A stretch of DNA of 64,000 nucleotides from Pyxidicoccus trucidator (GCF_010894435.1 NZ_JAAIXZ010000002.1:372001-436000); one strand, 5' to 3'. Shown: positions 35,354 to 43,726, counted from the stretch's first letter. The notes: generated from the letters alone by a model not told the origin. Translations and numbers: made by a program.

Positions 35354-36195
35354 ATGACATCCCAACGGCACTGGCCGGAGCTCCCTGACGTGGACAAGCA
35401 CCTGAGAAGGACGCCTCCACGGGCTGTATCTACAAGCACGTTCCGGGACACCAGCAGAGCCCGACCTTCCCGGCTTGCTCCTACAAGTACAACAGTGTCG
35501 AGGAGACGGAGAGCGTCTCTCGCAAACGCTCCCTCTATGAGATGGACCCCGATGACGACCTCAGGGGCTCCTGGCGCATCGGTCCCAAAAAGCGGCTGAC
35601 CGCCGCGGAGCGGTTGAAGGGCAAGGCCTTCGCCACGAAGACAGCCCGCGGCCCCACGCCTGCGAGCGGAACGAAGGACTCCCACCAGCCTGTCAATCCC
35701 CTGGACGAGAAGGGTGCCTGGAACTTCGGGAAGGGACAGAACTACCAGAGCGAGCTTCGTCCCTTCATGCACGAGCACCACCACATCCTGCCGGAGGAAA
35801 CCGTCTTTGATTGCCTCGAGCAGCAGGAGGAGCGGGAGATCCTCCAGTCTCACATCAAGTACAACATCAACTCCCGACTCAACATGATCATCCTGCCGTG
35901 CACCTGGGACGTTGCGCAGATCCTGGGGCTGCCCAGGCATCGAGGTCGGCACGGCAAGCAGACTGCCTACGCAGCACGCTGCATCACGGAGCTGAACAAG
36001 TTCCGGGCCAGGTTCGACCAGATCAAGAACGAGGGCTGTGAGGGAACCAAGGCCAAGATTGCGGCCGATACCAAGAGGCAGCTTGAGCGCACGCAGCAGG
36101 AGATATACTGGCTGCTGGTGAAGTGGGGTCGGGCCGAAGCGCAGGCAGGCCGTGGGGCACACATCAACAAGCTGCCCACCACCCTCACGATGTGA
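35354..36195 (+). CDS. AHH-type nuclease effector with apparent N-terminal frameshift
   Basis: The toxin domain is clear in frame from ATG 35542 to 36195 (217 residues): MHEHHHILPEE, then NINSRLNMIILPC and LPRHRGRHGKQTAY, the His-rich AHH/HNH-like nuclease signature. The same frame stays open upstream to 35389, with protein-like sequence (CIYKHVPGHQQSPTF, CSYKYNSVEET), but has no start codon there. The likely start, ATG 35354 nine bases after the previous gene, lies in another frame and reads MTSQRHWPELPDVDKHL. Joining the two needs one base restored near 35402-35412 (for example AAGAAG shortened to AGAAG). So the gene is either a frameshifted pseudogene, a sequencing error, or starts late at 35542. 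Expected role: DNase or RNase delivered by type VI secretion. Confidence 0.78.
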
Positions 36196-36218
36196 CCCTT
36201 CGCGCCTGAGTGACAGTG

Positions 36219-36809
36219 ATGAGCCATTTCATCTTCGGAGCTGACGCCACGAAGCCGGAGTACTGCCAGGTTTGGAAGTACCCGAGCGCGATGTCCAATT
36301 TCTACAAGCCCACGCTCGGCAAGCCCATGGGCGCCGAGTACCCGGAGGGCCTGAGCTTCCACATGGCGCCCGAGGTCACGGGAAGCCGCCTCGCGGACGT
36401 CATTCCCAACACCCTGAGCTATCTGCTGGTGTCCGCCCGGATGAAGGAGCTGTTGGCCCAACACACTACCGAACCCATCGAGTTCCTCCGCTTCACCCTG
36501 CTCAACCACAAGGGGCGCGTCGCCAGCGACGAGTGCTACATCGCCAACGTCCTCGGTACGCGGGACTGGGGGGACATGGAGCGGAGCATGGGCTCCAGAA
36601 CCACCGCTCCGAGTGGCGAGCGGCAGTTCGACCGCCTGCGGCGGCTCTACCTGAAGGACGACCAGGTGGACCCGCAGGTCAATCTCTTCCGCATCGCCAT
36701 GATGCCCCGGGTGATTCTCGTGAGGGAGGAACTCAAGGCGCTGATGGACGCGCAGGGACTGACCGGAATGGTCTTCCACGCCTTGGGGACGAAGGTCGAC
36801 ATCCAATGA
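36219..36809 (+). CDS. Imm11 (MXAN_0049-type) immunity protein
   Basis: A 196-residue cytoplasmic protein. FIFGADATKPEYCQVW opens it, and the middle ADVIPNTLSYLLVSARMKELL and EPIEFLRFTLLNHKGR followed by CYIANVLGT match the Imm11 family (formerly DUF1629), named after the Myxococcus xanthus protein MXAN_0049. In M. xanthus that protein neutralises an AHH-type nuclease effector involved in kin discrimination, so this is the probable cognate antidote for the effector just upstream (24-base gap). Start ATG 36219 was chosen; a GTG at 36210 is possible. It overlaps the next gene by ATGA. Confidence 0.85.
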   Translation: MSHFIFGADATKPEYCQVWKYPSAMSNFYKPTLGKPMGAEYPEGLSFHMAPEVTGSRLADVIPNTLSYLLVSARMKELLAQHTTEPIEFLRFTLLNHKGRVASDECYIANVLGTRDWGDMERSMGSRTTAPSGERQFDRLRRLYLKDDQVDPQVNLFRIAMMPRVILVREELKALMDAQGLTGMVFHALGTKVDIQ

Positions 36810-37588
36810 GGCATGACCCGCTGGAGCTGGCGCAGGAGAACTACAGCTTCCAGCTTCGGTGCGCACTGGAGGCGGTGGAGGAAGGCGACGCCACCGCCGA
36901 GGACCTGTCCACCATCGCCTTCTCCTACCGCATCCTGGGACTCTGCGCCCTGCTGCGTGACATGGACGGGGAGCGGTTCGCAAGGCTCCTGCGCAAGTCA
37001 GGACTGGCCCGCTTGCATCTGCTGAGGCAGGTTGCTTCGGAGACCCAGCCCCCAGACCAGGTGCTAGCCATCAGCAAGGACACGGGCTTCGTCGCCGCGC
37101 TGGCCGCGGGGGACCTGGATACCGCGACACGCATCGCGGAGCGCTCACCGGACACGTTCCTGGAAGGTATTGAGTACGAGGAGGAGTTCCTCTTCTTCCA
37201 CTTCCAGCAACGGCTGCTGCGCACCCCCCGGGACGAAGCCTCTCTCTGGGGCACCCTCGACCGCTGGACCCGCGTGGTAGAAGGCGAGCCCACCGTCTAC
37301 CTCGCTGTCTGCCAGGCCCTGCTGGAAGCAAATGAGGCCGCGTTCTGCTCCGCGCTCGGCGAGGTGCTCAAGACGCGAAAGGAGAGCCTCCGGAAGTACC
37401 GGAAGCAACTCGACTTCGACCGGGAGCTCGATGCTACAGAGGGGAAGGTATACCTCAATGGGCTCGCTCTCGTGCGACTTGCGCAGTCCCGCGGGGTCGT
37501 CGTACCCCAGCGGCTGGAGCTGATTCCGCGGCCGGCCCGGGAGGCCTCATGTCCCGCGCTGCCAGAGGATGCCTGGCTCAGCCCATGA
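36806..37588 (+). CDS. Imm49 family immunity protein
   Basis: A 260-residue, helix-rich cytoplasmic protein. ALEAVEEGDATAEDL, FSYRILGLCALLRDMD, and the C-terminal RKYRKQLDFDRELDATEGKVYLNGLALVRLA agree with the Imm49 family of polymorphic-toxin antidotes. It is translationally coupled to the Imm11 gene by a 4-base ATGA overlap, so one effector is followed by two unrelated immunity genes. Either both protect against the AHH effector at different sites, or Imm49 is a spare antidote to a competitor's toxin. Family call is by pattern, without a search. Confidence 0.78.
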   Translation: MRHDPLELAQENYSFQLRCALEAVEEGDATAEDLSTIAFSYRILGLCALLRDMDGERFARLLRKSGLARLHLLRQVASETQPPDQVLAISKDTGFVAALAAGDLDTATRIAERSPDTFLEGIEYEEEFLFFHFQQRLLRTPRDEASLWGTLDRWTRVVEGEPTVYLAVCQALLEANEAAFCSALGEVLKTRKESLRKYRKQLDFDRELDATEGKVYLNGLALVRLAQSRGVVVPQRLELIPRPAREASCPALPEDAWLSP

Positions 37589-37615
37589 GCCTGGACGGCC
37601 CGCAGGTTCAACCGG

Positions 37616-37775
37616 TCAGGGCAATACGCTTCTTGGATGTTCAGCGGGCGAGAGGAACCCGAGCGTCTTGCGTGAGCGGCTGTTGAGGCGTGTGGCGATG
37701 GCATCGCGTCGTGCCTGCGAGTAGCCGGAGAGGTCGGTTCCTTCCGGGAACTACTGGCGCGGGAGGCGGCGCGTC
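37616..37775 (-). pseudogene. IS30-family transposase C-terminal remnant
   Basis: On the minus strand the frame ending at TGA 37616-37618 reads FPEGTDLSGYSQ, RRDAIATRLNSR, SRKTLGFLSPAEH, a clear match to the IS30 transposase C-terminus, where RQYFPKGTDLS and RPRKTLGWxTPAE are conserved. The Tyr of the RQY motif is a TAG stop (37753-37755), and upstream resemblance fades after about seven codons. This 160-base relic is all that remains; no terminal inverted repeats were seen. It sits just after the Imm49 gene and marks a past insertion at the right edge of the effector cluster. Confidence 0.75.
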
Positions 37776-37899
37776 TCGAGGATGAAGCATTGGTGCTGCG
37801 CCATCTCCAGGGGCTTCGTTGATGCGGTGGCGCGTCTGGGTTGGATTGCATGAAGTTCCAGTAGGTTTCAGGAGTTGGAAACTCGCTGAGGAGGAACAG

Positions 37900-38727
37900 A
37901 TGGACGGCACGTACAAGTCGCTGCGCATCGAAAAGGGTGAGGGCGTCGCCGAACTGGTGCTCACCGGCCCGGGCAAGGGCAACGCCATGGGCCCCGACTT
38001 CTGGCGGGAGATGCCCGAGGCGCTGAAGGCCCTGGACGCGGACGACGCCGTGCGCGTCGTGCTGATTCGCGGCGAGGGCAACCACTTCACCTACGGCCTG
38101 GACCTGATGGGGATGATGGAGTCCCTCGGGCCGCTGCTCACCGCCGAGGGCAACCTCGCCCTGGAGCGCACGAAGCTGCTCAAGCTCATCGGCGAGATGC
38201 AGCAGGCCACCGAAGGCGTGGCCCGCTGCCGCAAGCCCGTCATCGCCGCCGTACACGGCTGGTGCATTGGCGGAGGCATGGACCTCATCGCCGCGTGTGA
38301 CTTCCGGTACTGCTCCCAGGACGCGAAGTTCTCCCTGCGCGAGGTGAAGGTCGGCATCGTCGCGGACCTCGGCGCGCTCCAGCGCCTGCCGCGCATCATC
38401 GGCGATGGCAACACGCGCGAGCTGGCCTACACCGGCGGGGACGTGGACTCCGCGCGTGCCCTGCGCATGGGCCTGGTCAACGAGGTGTTCCCCACGCCCG
38501 AGGCACTGCTCACCGAGGCACGGGCCACGGCGCGGCGCATCGCCGACAACCCACCGCTCGTCATCCAGGGCGCCAAGCAGGTGATGGAGTACTGCGCGGA
38601 CAAGTCCATCGCGGATGGCCTGCGCTACGTGGCGGTGTGGAACTCCGCCTTCCTCCAGTCGCATGATTTGACGGAGGCCTTCTCCGCCTTCGCCGAGCGC
38701 CGGCCTCCCCGCTTCCAGGGTCGTTGA
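37900..38727 (+). CDS. enoyl-CoA hydratase/isomerase (crotonase) family protein
   Basis: A 275-residue crotonase-fold enzyme. The oxyanion-hole segments are visible as GNHFTYGLDL (first) and CIGGGMDLIAACDFRY (second). The acidic position in KVGIVADLGALQRLP carries Asp, as in delta(3,5),delta(2,4)-dienoyl-CoA isomerases (ECH1), rather than the paired Glu of hydratases, so isomerase activity on unsaturated acyl-CoAs is a reasonable guess. A 2,4-dienoyl-CoA reductase-like gene lies 4 kb downstream, fitting unsaturated fatty-acid oxidation. ATG 37900 is preceded by GAGGAAC. The 311-base gap upstream holds the IS30 relic. Confidence 0.88.
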   Translation: MDGTYKSLRIEKGEGVAELVLTGPGKGNAMGPDFWREMPEALKALDADDAVRVVLIRGEGNHFTYGLDLMGMMESLGPLLTAEGNLALERTKLLKLIGEMQQATEGVARCRKPVIAAVHGWCIGGGMDLIAACDFRYCSQDAKFSLREVKVGIVADLGALQRLPRIIGDGNTRELAYTGGDVDSARALRMGLVNEVFPTPEALLTEARATARRIADNPPLVIQGAKQVMEYCADKSIADGLRYVAVWNSAFLQSHDLTEAFSAFAERRPPRFQGR

Positions 38728-38753
38728 GCACCTCCCAGACACCCGGAGTCAAC

Positions 38754-39008
38754 ATGGCACCGCGTCGGTTCGAGTACCGCATCGCCCAGTCCCAGGATGG
38801 GCGGGTGACGTTCGTGAATGGTCAGTGGGCGGGAAAGGTTCCCATCCAGGAGGCCTCCAGGTCCGCCAGGCCCTTTGAGTCCTGCGAGACCCTGTGGGAG
38901 TGGCTCCAGGCCGAGGGTCGGGAGGGCTGGGAGCTGGTGTCCACCACGGTCGAGGTGGCAGGCGAGCAGAACCTGACCCGCCTGTACCTGAAGCGCGAGC
39001 CAGGCTGA
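38754..39008 (+). CDS. DUF4177-like small protein
   Basis: An 84-residue soluble protein. FEYRIAQSQDG at the start and LWEWLQAEGREGWELVSTTVE near residues 45-65 give the DUF4177 pattern (short beta protein with a Gly-Trp-Glu-Leu turn), then NLTRLYLKRE. Start ATG 38754 has GGAG 5 bases upstream; a TTG at 38724 overlapping the crotonase stop is less likely. Located 26 bases after the crotonase gene, probably co-transcribed. Function unknown. Confidence 0.75.
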   Translation: MAPRRFEYRIAQSQDGRVTFVNGQWAGKVPIQEASRSARPFESCETLWEWLQAEGREGWELVSTTVEVAGEQNLTRLYLKREPG

Positions 39009-39091
39009 CAGGGTGGGGGGCTTCCGCCTGCAAGACGTCAGTGCGAGGATTTCTTCATCATCATCGTGCACGTGCAACGGGAGCCTGTCGG

Positions 39092-40132
39092 ATGTCGGAG
39101 AGCATCGCGTTGCTGGGCTATGGGCGCTTCGGTCGCGCCCTCTCGGGGTTGCTTGTCGAAGCAGGCGTCCCGCACCGGGTGCATGACCCACGGCAGGAAG
39201 CGGTTCCCCCCGAGCTTCGAGCAGGCTCGCTCGCGGAAGCGGTAGGCGGCGCAAGCCTCGTGGTGCTGGCCATGTCCGTGGGGGCCATGCGTGCGGTCCT
39301 CCAGGAGCTGCGCCCGCACCTGACGCCCGCGCAGACGGTGCTCGACGTGGGCAGCGTCAAGGTGCGGCCGGTGCAGGTGCTGGCGTCGGTGCTCGGGCGG
39401 GACATCCCCTGGGCCGGCACGCATCCACTCTGGGGCCCCGCCAGCCTCGCGCGGGGAGACCGTCCCCGGCGCACCGTGGTGTGTCCGAACGAGCTGCACC
39501 CGGAGGCCGCTCGGCGCGCCCGGGAGCTGTTCGAGCGGCTGGGGTGCGAGGTGACGGAGATGACTCCGGACGAGCACGACGCGCTGATGTCGCGCACGCA
39601 CGTGCTCACGTTCTTCCTGGCGCACGGCTTGATGCGTGCCGAGGCGGGGAAGGACCTTCCCTTCGCGCCTCCGAGCTTCCAGCCCCTTGCCCGCCTGGTG
39701 GAGTACGCGCGCCAGGAGGTGCCCCACCTGCTCGGCGTCGTGCAGTCGGAGAACCCGTATGGGCACGACGCGCGCGTGGGGTTGATGGACGCCCTCACGC
39801 GGCTGCACCTGGAGCTCGAAGCCTCCCGGGCCTCCGGCGGTCACGGCGCCCCCGAGGCCATTCCCACGCCTCCCGGGTTGGGTGAGCTTCGCGAGCGCAT
39901 CGATGTGCTCGACCGCGAGATGGTGGAGCTGCTGGGCCGGCGCGCGCGGCTCGTGCAGCAGGCGGCTCGGGTCAAGGCCGAGCACGGCCTGCCCCTGCCG
40001 GACCTGGGGCGGGAGGCGAGCCTCCTGGAGGTGCGGCGCCAGTGGGCCTCGGAAGAGAAGGTGGATGTCGACGCAGTGGAGGACGTGTTCCGCGCGGTGC
40101 TGCGCTTCTCACGGCGGACGCCTCAGGACTGA
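39092..40132 (+). CDS. prephenate dehydrogenase fused to C-terminal chorismate mutase
   Basis: A 346-residue bifunctional candidate for tyrosine synthesis. Residues about 1-245 are TyrA-like: NAD(P) motif LLGYGRFGRAL near residue 6, VGSVKVRP, and GTHPLWGPAS with the catalytic-region His near 110; MSRTHVLTFFLAHGLMRA is the helical dimerisation part. Residues about 262-346 are an AroQ-type chorismate mutase (GELRERIDVLDREMVELLGRRARLVQQAARVK). The domain order is the reverse of E. coli TyrA, where the mutase is N-terminal. ATG 39092 is the first good start before GYGRFG. The product would convert chorismate to prephenate and on to 4-hydroxyphenylpyruvate. Symbol tyrA would be reasonable but the fusion order makes it provisional. 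Confidence 0.88.
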   Translation: MSESIALLGYGRFGRALSGLLVEAGVPHRVHDPRQEAVPPELRAGSLAEAVGGASLVVLAMSVGAMRAVLQELRPHLTPAQTVLDVGSVKVRPVQVLASVLGRDIPWAGTHPLWGPASLARGDRPRRTVVCPNELHPEAARRARELFERLGCEVTEMTPDEHDALMSRTHVLTFFLAHGLMRAEAGKDLPFAPPSFQPLARLVEYARQEVPHLLGVVQSENPYGHDARVGLMDALTRLHLELEASRASGGHGAPEAIPTPPGLGELRERIDVLDREMVELLGRRARLVQQAARVKAEHGLPLPDLGREASLLEVRRQWASEEKVDVDAVEDVFRAVLRFSRRTPQD

Positions 40133-40166
40133 GTTTCGAGCACCGCCGCTACAGTGGACCTCGACG

Positions 40167-42794
40167 TCAGCGCTGCACGGTGAAGGTGGGGTTGAGCACC
40201 TTCATGGTGCCCTTCGTCACGCCGAACTGCTCGTGCACCGCCGCGCGGCGCACCGTCTCCGCCGGGGAGATTCGGCCCGCCAGCAGGTCCTGGTACGCGG
40301 ACAGCACGCGCGTGGCTTCCTCGCGTGACTCGCGGACGAACTCCACGCGGTAGTTACGCACTCCGCGCTCCAGCAGCCGGGGCACCAGCGAGGCCGCGCT
40401 CTGCGCCTGTGCGTTGAACACCGTGTTGCGGCACCCCACGTCCACCACCACCGGGTGCTCCAGCCCCTTGTGGTCCCTCAGGGACACGCGGTGCTTCTCA
40501 CATGGCCGCCCGCAGCTCCGGTAGTCCCGTCCGTGCGACAGCGTGTGCGAGTACACGCAGTGCTCCGTGTGGAACGTCGCGATGTGGTGGTGCACCGTCA
40601 CCGCGAAGCGCTCCGCCGGCAGGTGCTCCAGCATCGCCTCCAGCTGCACCGCGTCCAGGTCGTGCGCGAAGGTCAGCGTGTCCAGCCCCAGCCCCAGCAG
40701 GTGCAGCGCCGTCACCGAGTTGGTGACGTTGAGCGAGAAGTCCCCATGCAGCGCCGGGCGAGGCTCTCCGGGCGCGGGCGGGCGCTCCAGGAAGTGCATC
40801 ATCGCGCCCCAGTGTCGCACGAGCACCGCGTCCGGCTTCAGCTTCGCGATGCGCGCGTCGTAGCCCTCCTCACCGGGCTTCTGCACGCGCACCGTCGCAA
40901 TCGTCACCCGCAGCCCCGCCGCTCGCGCCCGCTCCACCGCGCGCTGCAGGCCCACCAGCTCCATCCAGTCCAGCTCCACCTCGGGCAGGCCCGCGGCAAT
41001 CACCGCTTCCAGCTGCTCGTCCGTCCGGCACAGCGGCAGCAACCGCGCACCTTCGGCCCGGGGCTTCTCGACGACGCGCTCCCGCAGCGACGCGCGCAGT
41101 CCTTCGAGCGTGGAGCCCTCGTGCACCGTGCGCACCGGCCCCCGCGCCACCGCCTCCGACAGCTCCGCCACCAGCCTGCGTCGCAGCGCCTTCAGCTCCG
41201 ACACCGGCAGATGCAGGCCCGACGCCAGCGCGGACGTATCCAGCCCCGCGAGGTGGAAGGGCGTCCCGCCCAGCGCCGCAAGCTTGTCCTTCAGCAGCGC
41301 GGCTCCCATTCCTCCGCCGCGCGCCTCGGCCAGCGGCACCTCGCTCGACACCGCGCACACGTGCCCGCCCCGCGCCCGGCCCGTCACCGCCAGCGGGACC
41401 CCGGCCGCACCGGACACCGTCAGCTCCAGCGGCACGCGGCCCTCGGGCTCGCCCTGGGCCAGCAGCTCCTCCGTGCGCTTCGCCAGGGAAGGATCGCTCG
41501 TCACCCACACGCGCTGGCCCGGCGCCACCCGCTCCAAATCTGGCCCCGGGTTGCCGAAGCCCAGCACCCAGCCGCGTCCCTTGCGCTCCACGCGGAACAG
41601 CGGACCGCCCGGCTCGTGCTTGTCCTCCGGGTGGCCCGCGTCGAACACCACGCCCATGCCCGGGCGAGGGGACAGCTCGGCCGCGACCGGCGCATCCCCC
41701 TCCAGCGGCGAGGACACCTTGCCCTGCGGCGTGTCCGGGCGCTCCTGCTCCTGCCCCAATCCGCCCGTCCAGGGGCGCCCTTCCGGGTCGTCCACCACGC
41801 GCACGTCGCGCCCGTGCACGGACTCCACCAAGCCCAGGTACGCGCCACGGTGCTTGGGGAAGCGCCCCTCCACCAGCGTCTGGTGGTCCGAGCCCGCGAA
41901 GAAGCCGTGAGAGAAGCCCCGGCTGTACGACAGCGTCATGCCCGCCAGGTCGCGCTTCAGCGCGCCCGCGTCCGGCTTTCCTGCCGCCACACCGTCCACC
42001 CAGCGGCGGTAGCCCTGCACCGCCGTGCTCACGTACTGCGGCCCCTTCTGCCGGCCCTCAATCTTCAGCGAGTGCACGCCGATGTCCACGAGCCGCGGCA
42101 CCGCCATGACGCCGGCCAGGTCCTTGGGGCTGAGGAGATACTGCACGTCCCCCAGCTCGCGCGTCTGGCCATCCACCACCAGGTCGTACGGCAGGCGGCA
42201 GGACTGCGCGCACTGCCCCCGGTTGGCGGAGCGCCCGCCCCACGCCTCGCTGGTGAGGCACTGGCCGCTCCAGGACATGCAGAGCGCGCCGTGGATGAAG
42301 ACCTCCAGCTCGATGTCCGTCTCCGACGCCAGCCGCTGAATCTCCACCACCGACAGCTCGCGCGGCACCACCACGCGCGTGGCGCCCAGCCCGCGAGCGA
42401 AGCGCGCACCTTCCGCGCTCGAAATCGTCATCTGCGTGGAGGCGTGGACCTCCATCCGCGGACACACCGCGCGAGCCACCAGCGCCACCGCCGGGTCCTG
42501 GACGATGAGCGCGTCCACCCCCGCCGCGGCCACCCGCCGCAGGATGTCCTCCACCACGGGCAGTTCCGGCTCGAACACCAGCGTGTTCAGCGTCAGGTAC
42601 GCCCGGGCCCCGGCGCGGTGCACGAGCGCCAGCGTCTGGGGCAGGGTGGCGAGCGAGAAGTTCTCCGCGCGGGCCCGCGCGTTGAAGCCTTCGTCGAGCC
42701 CGAAGTAGACGGCGTCCGCGCCGCTGGCCAGCGCGGCCTTCATCGAGTCGAGGTCCCCCGCAGGGGCGAGGATTTCAGGACGGCGACGGGTCAT
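40167..42794 (-). CDS. U32 peptidase-family protein, RlhA/YdcP-like
   Basis: An 875-residue protein. Its N-terminal half (about 1-300) is the U32 TIM-barrel: EILAPAGDLDSMKAALASGADAVYFG, VHASTQMTISSAEG, FIHGALCMSWSGQCLTSEAWGGRSANRGQCAQSCRLPY (cysteines for an iron-sulfur site) and HSLKIEGRQK. The middle carries a DUF3656-type region, and the C-terminus (about 770-875) returns to a Cys/His-rich pattern. E. coli RlhA with this make-up hydroxylates cytidine 2501 of 23S rRNA, so an RNA-modification role is more likely than proteolysis. It is longer than E. coli RlhA (about 650). Start ATG 42792-42794. Confidence 0.9.
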   Translation of the reverse strand: MTRRRPEILAPAGDLDSMKAALASGADAVYFGLDEGFNARARAENFSLATLPQTLALVHRAGARAYLTLNTLVFEPELPVVEDILRRVAAAGVDALIVQDPAVALVARAVCPRMEVHASTQMTISSAEGARFARGLGATRVVVPRELSVVEIQRLASETDIELEVFIHGALCMSWSGQCLTSEAWGGRSANRGQCAQSCRLPYDLVVDGQTRELGDVQYLLSPKDLAGVMAVPRLVDIGVHSLKIEGRQKGPQYVSTAVQGYRRWVDGVAAGKPDAGALKRDLAGMTLSYSRGFSHGFFAGSDHQTLVEGRFPKHRGAYLGLVESVHGRDVRVVDDPEGRPWTGGLGQEQERPDTPQGKVSSPLEGDAPVAAELSPRPGMGVVFDAGHPEDKHEPGGPLFRVERKGRGWVLGFGNPGPDLERVAPGQRVWVTSDPSLAKRTEELLAQGEPEGRVPLELTVSGAAGVPLAVTGRARGGHVCAVSSEVPLAEARGGGMGAALLKDKLAALGGTPFHLAGLDTSALASGLHLPVSELKALRRRLVAELSEAVARGPVRTVHEGSTLEGLRASLRERVVEKPRAEGARLLPLCRTDEQLEAVIAAGLPEVELDWMELVGLQRAVERARAAGLRVTIATVRVQKPGEEGYDARIAKLKPDAVLVRHWGAMMHFLERPPAPGEPRPALHGDFSLNVTNSVTALHLLGLGLDTLTFAHDLDAVQLEAMLEHLPAERFAVTVHHHIATFHTEHCVYSHTLSHGRDYRSCGRPCEKHRVSLRDHKGLEHPVVVDVGCRNTVFNAQAQSAASLVPRLLERGVRNYRVEFVRESREEATRVLSAYQDLLAGRISPAETVRRAAVHEQFGVTKGTMKVLNPTFTVQR

Positions 42795-42911
42795 GTCGCG
42801 TCCTCTAATACAGCACCCCCCGGCCTCGCCATCCGCTACGTAAAGGCCATGGCGCGGTGCGGTAGCTTCTGGTCAAGTCGCCGGCTGGTTGCTTCCACAG
42901 GAGACGAAACA

Positions 42912-43712
42912 ATGGCTGATGGCGTGTTCCGGGACGGGCTGCTCGCGGGCAAGGTGGCGTTCATTTCCGGCGGCAGCAGTGGCATCAACCTCGGCATCGC
43001 CGAGGCCTTCGTGAAGGCGGGCGCGAAGGTCGCCATCAACGGCCGCAACGTGGAGAAGCTCGAGGGCGCCGTGAAGGGCCTCCAGGCCCACGGCACCGCC
43101 ATGGGCGTGGCCGCCGACGTGCGGGACTACGCCGCCGTGGAGAAGGCCCTCCAGACGGTGCGCGACGCCTATGGCGAGTTGGACATCGTCGTGTGTGGCG
43201 CCGCCGGCAACTTCCCCGCGCCCGCGCTGGGCATGTCCTCCAACGGCTTCAAGGCCGTCATGGACATCGACGTGCTGGGCACCTTCAACATCAGCCGCGC
43301 GGCCTTCGACCACCTGCGCAAGCCCGGCGCCTGTCTCATCAACATCTCCGCGCCCCAGGCCTACCTGCCCATGGCCATGCAGGTCCACGTGTGCGCCGCC
43401 AAGGCCGGCGTGGACATGATCACCCGCGTGCTGGCGATTGAGTGGGGCGGCTCCGGCGTGCGCGTCAACGCGATTACCCCCGGCCCCATCGACGACACCG
43501 AGGGCATGCGCCGGCTCGCTCCCAACGAGGAGGGGAAGCAGAAGCTCACCCAGCTCCTGCCGCTGCAGCGCTTCGGCAGGAAGGACGACATCGCCGGGCT
43601 CGCGCTCTTCCTCGCCTCGGACGCCGCCTCCTACATCACCGGCTCCATCATGGTCTGCGACGGCGGTCAGTCCCTGCTCGGCGGCGGCGCCATGATGGCC
43701 GCCCTGATGTAG
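42912..43712 (+). CDS. SDR oxidoreductase resembling 2,4-dienoyl-CoA reductase
   Basis: A 266-residue short-chain dehydrogenase. NADP motif GKVAFISGGSSGINLGIAEAF near residue 14, then INGRN for the phosphate. The stretch GAAGNFPAPALGMSSNGFKAVMDID, where the Asn-Asp pair and Phe match mitochondrial/peroxisomal 2,4-dienoyl-CoA reductases, is followed by AAKAGVDMITRVLAIEW with the catalytic Lys and no canonical YxxxK Tyr, as in those enzymes. TPGPIDDTEGMRRL also fits. It would reduce 2,4-dienoyl-CoA during oxidation of polyunsaturated fatty acids. ATG 42912; divergent from the U32 gene. Confidence 0.88.
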   Translation: MADGVFRDGLLAGKVAFISGGSSGINLGIAEAFVKAGAKVAINGRNVEKLEGAVKGLQAHGTAMGVAADVRDYAAVEKALQTVRDAYGELDIVVCGAAGNFPAPALGMSSNGFKAVMDIDVLGTFNISRAAFDHLRKPGACLINISAPQAYLPMAMQVHVCAAKAGVDMITRVLAIEWGGSGVRVNAITPGPIDDTEGMRRLAPNEEGKQKLTQLLPLQRFGRKDDIAGLALFLASDAASYITGSIMVCDGGQSLLGGGAMMAALM

Positions 43713-43726
43713 GCCACGTCACCACC

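Noticed and set aside
35354-35599. 81-residue frame taken as an independent gene
   Set aside because: Only its first 17 codons look protein-like; the rest is Ser/Arg/Thr-rich and overlaps the better frame of the AHH effector, so it is part of a frameshifted gene.
40455-42911. Long plus-strand frame running into the 2,4-dienoyl-CoA reductase-like gene
   Set aside because: It is antisense to the U32-family gene with Arg/His-rich content; the reductase begins at ATG 42912 just before its nucleotide-binding motif.
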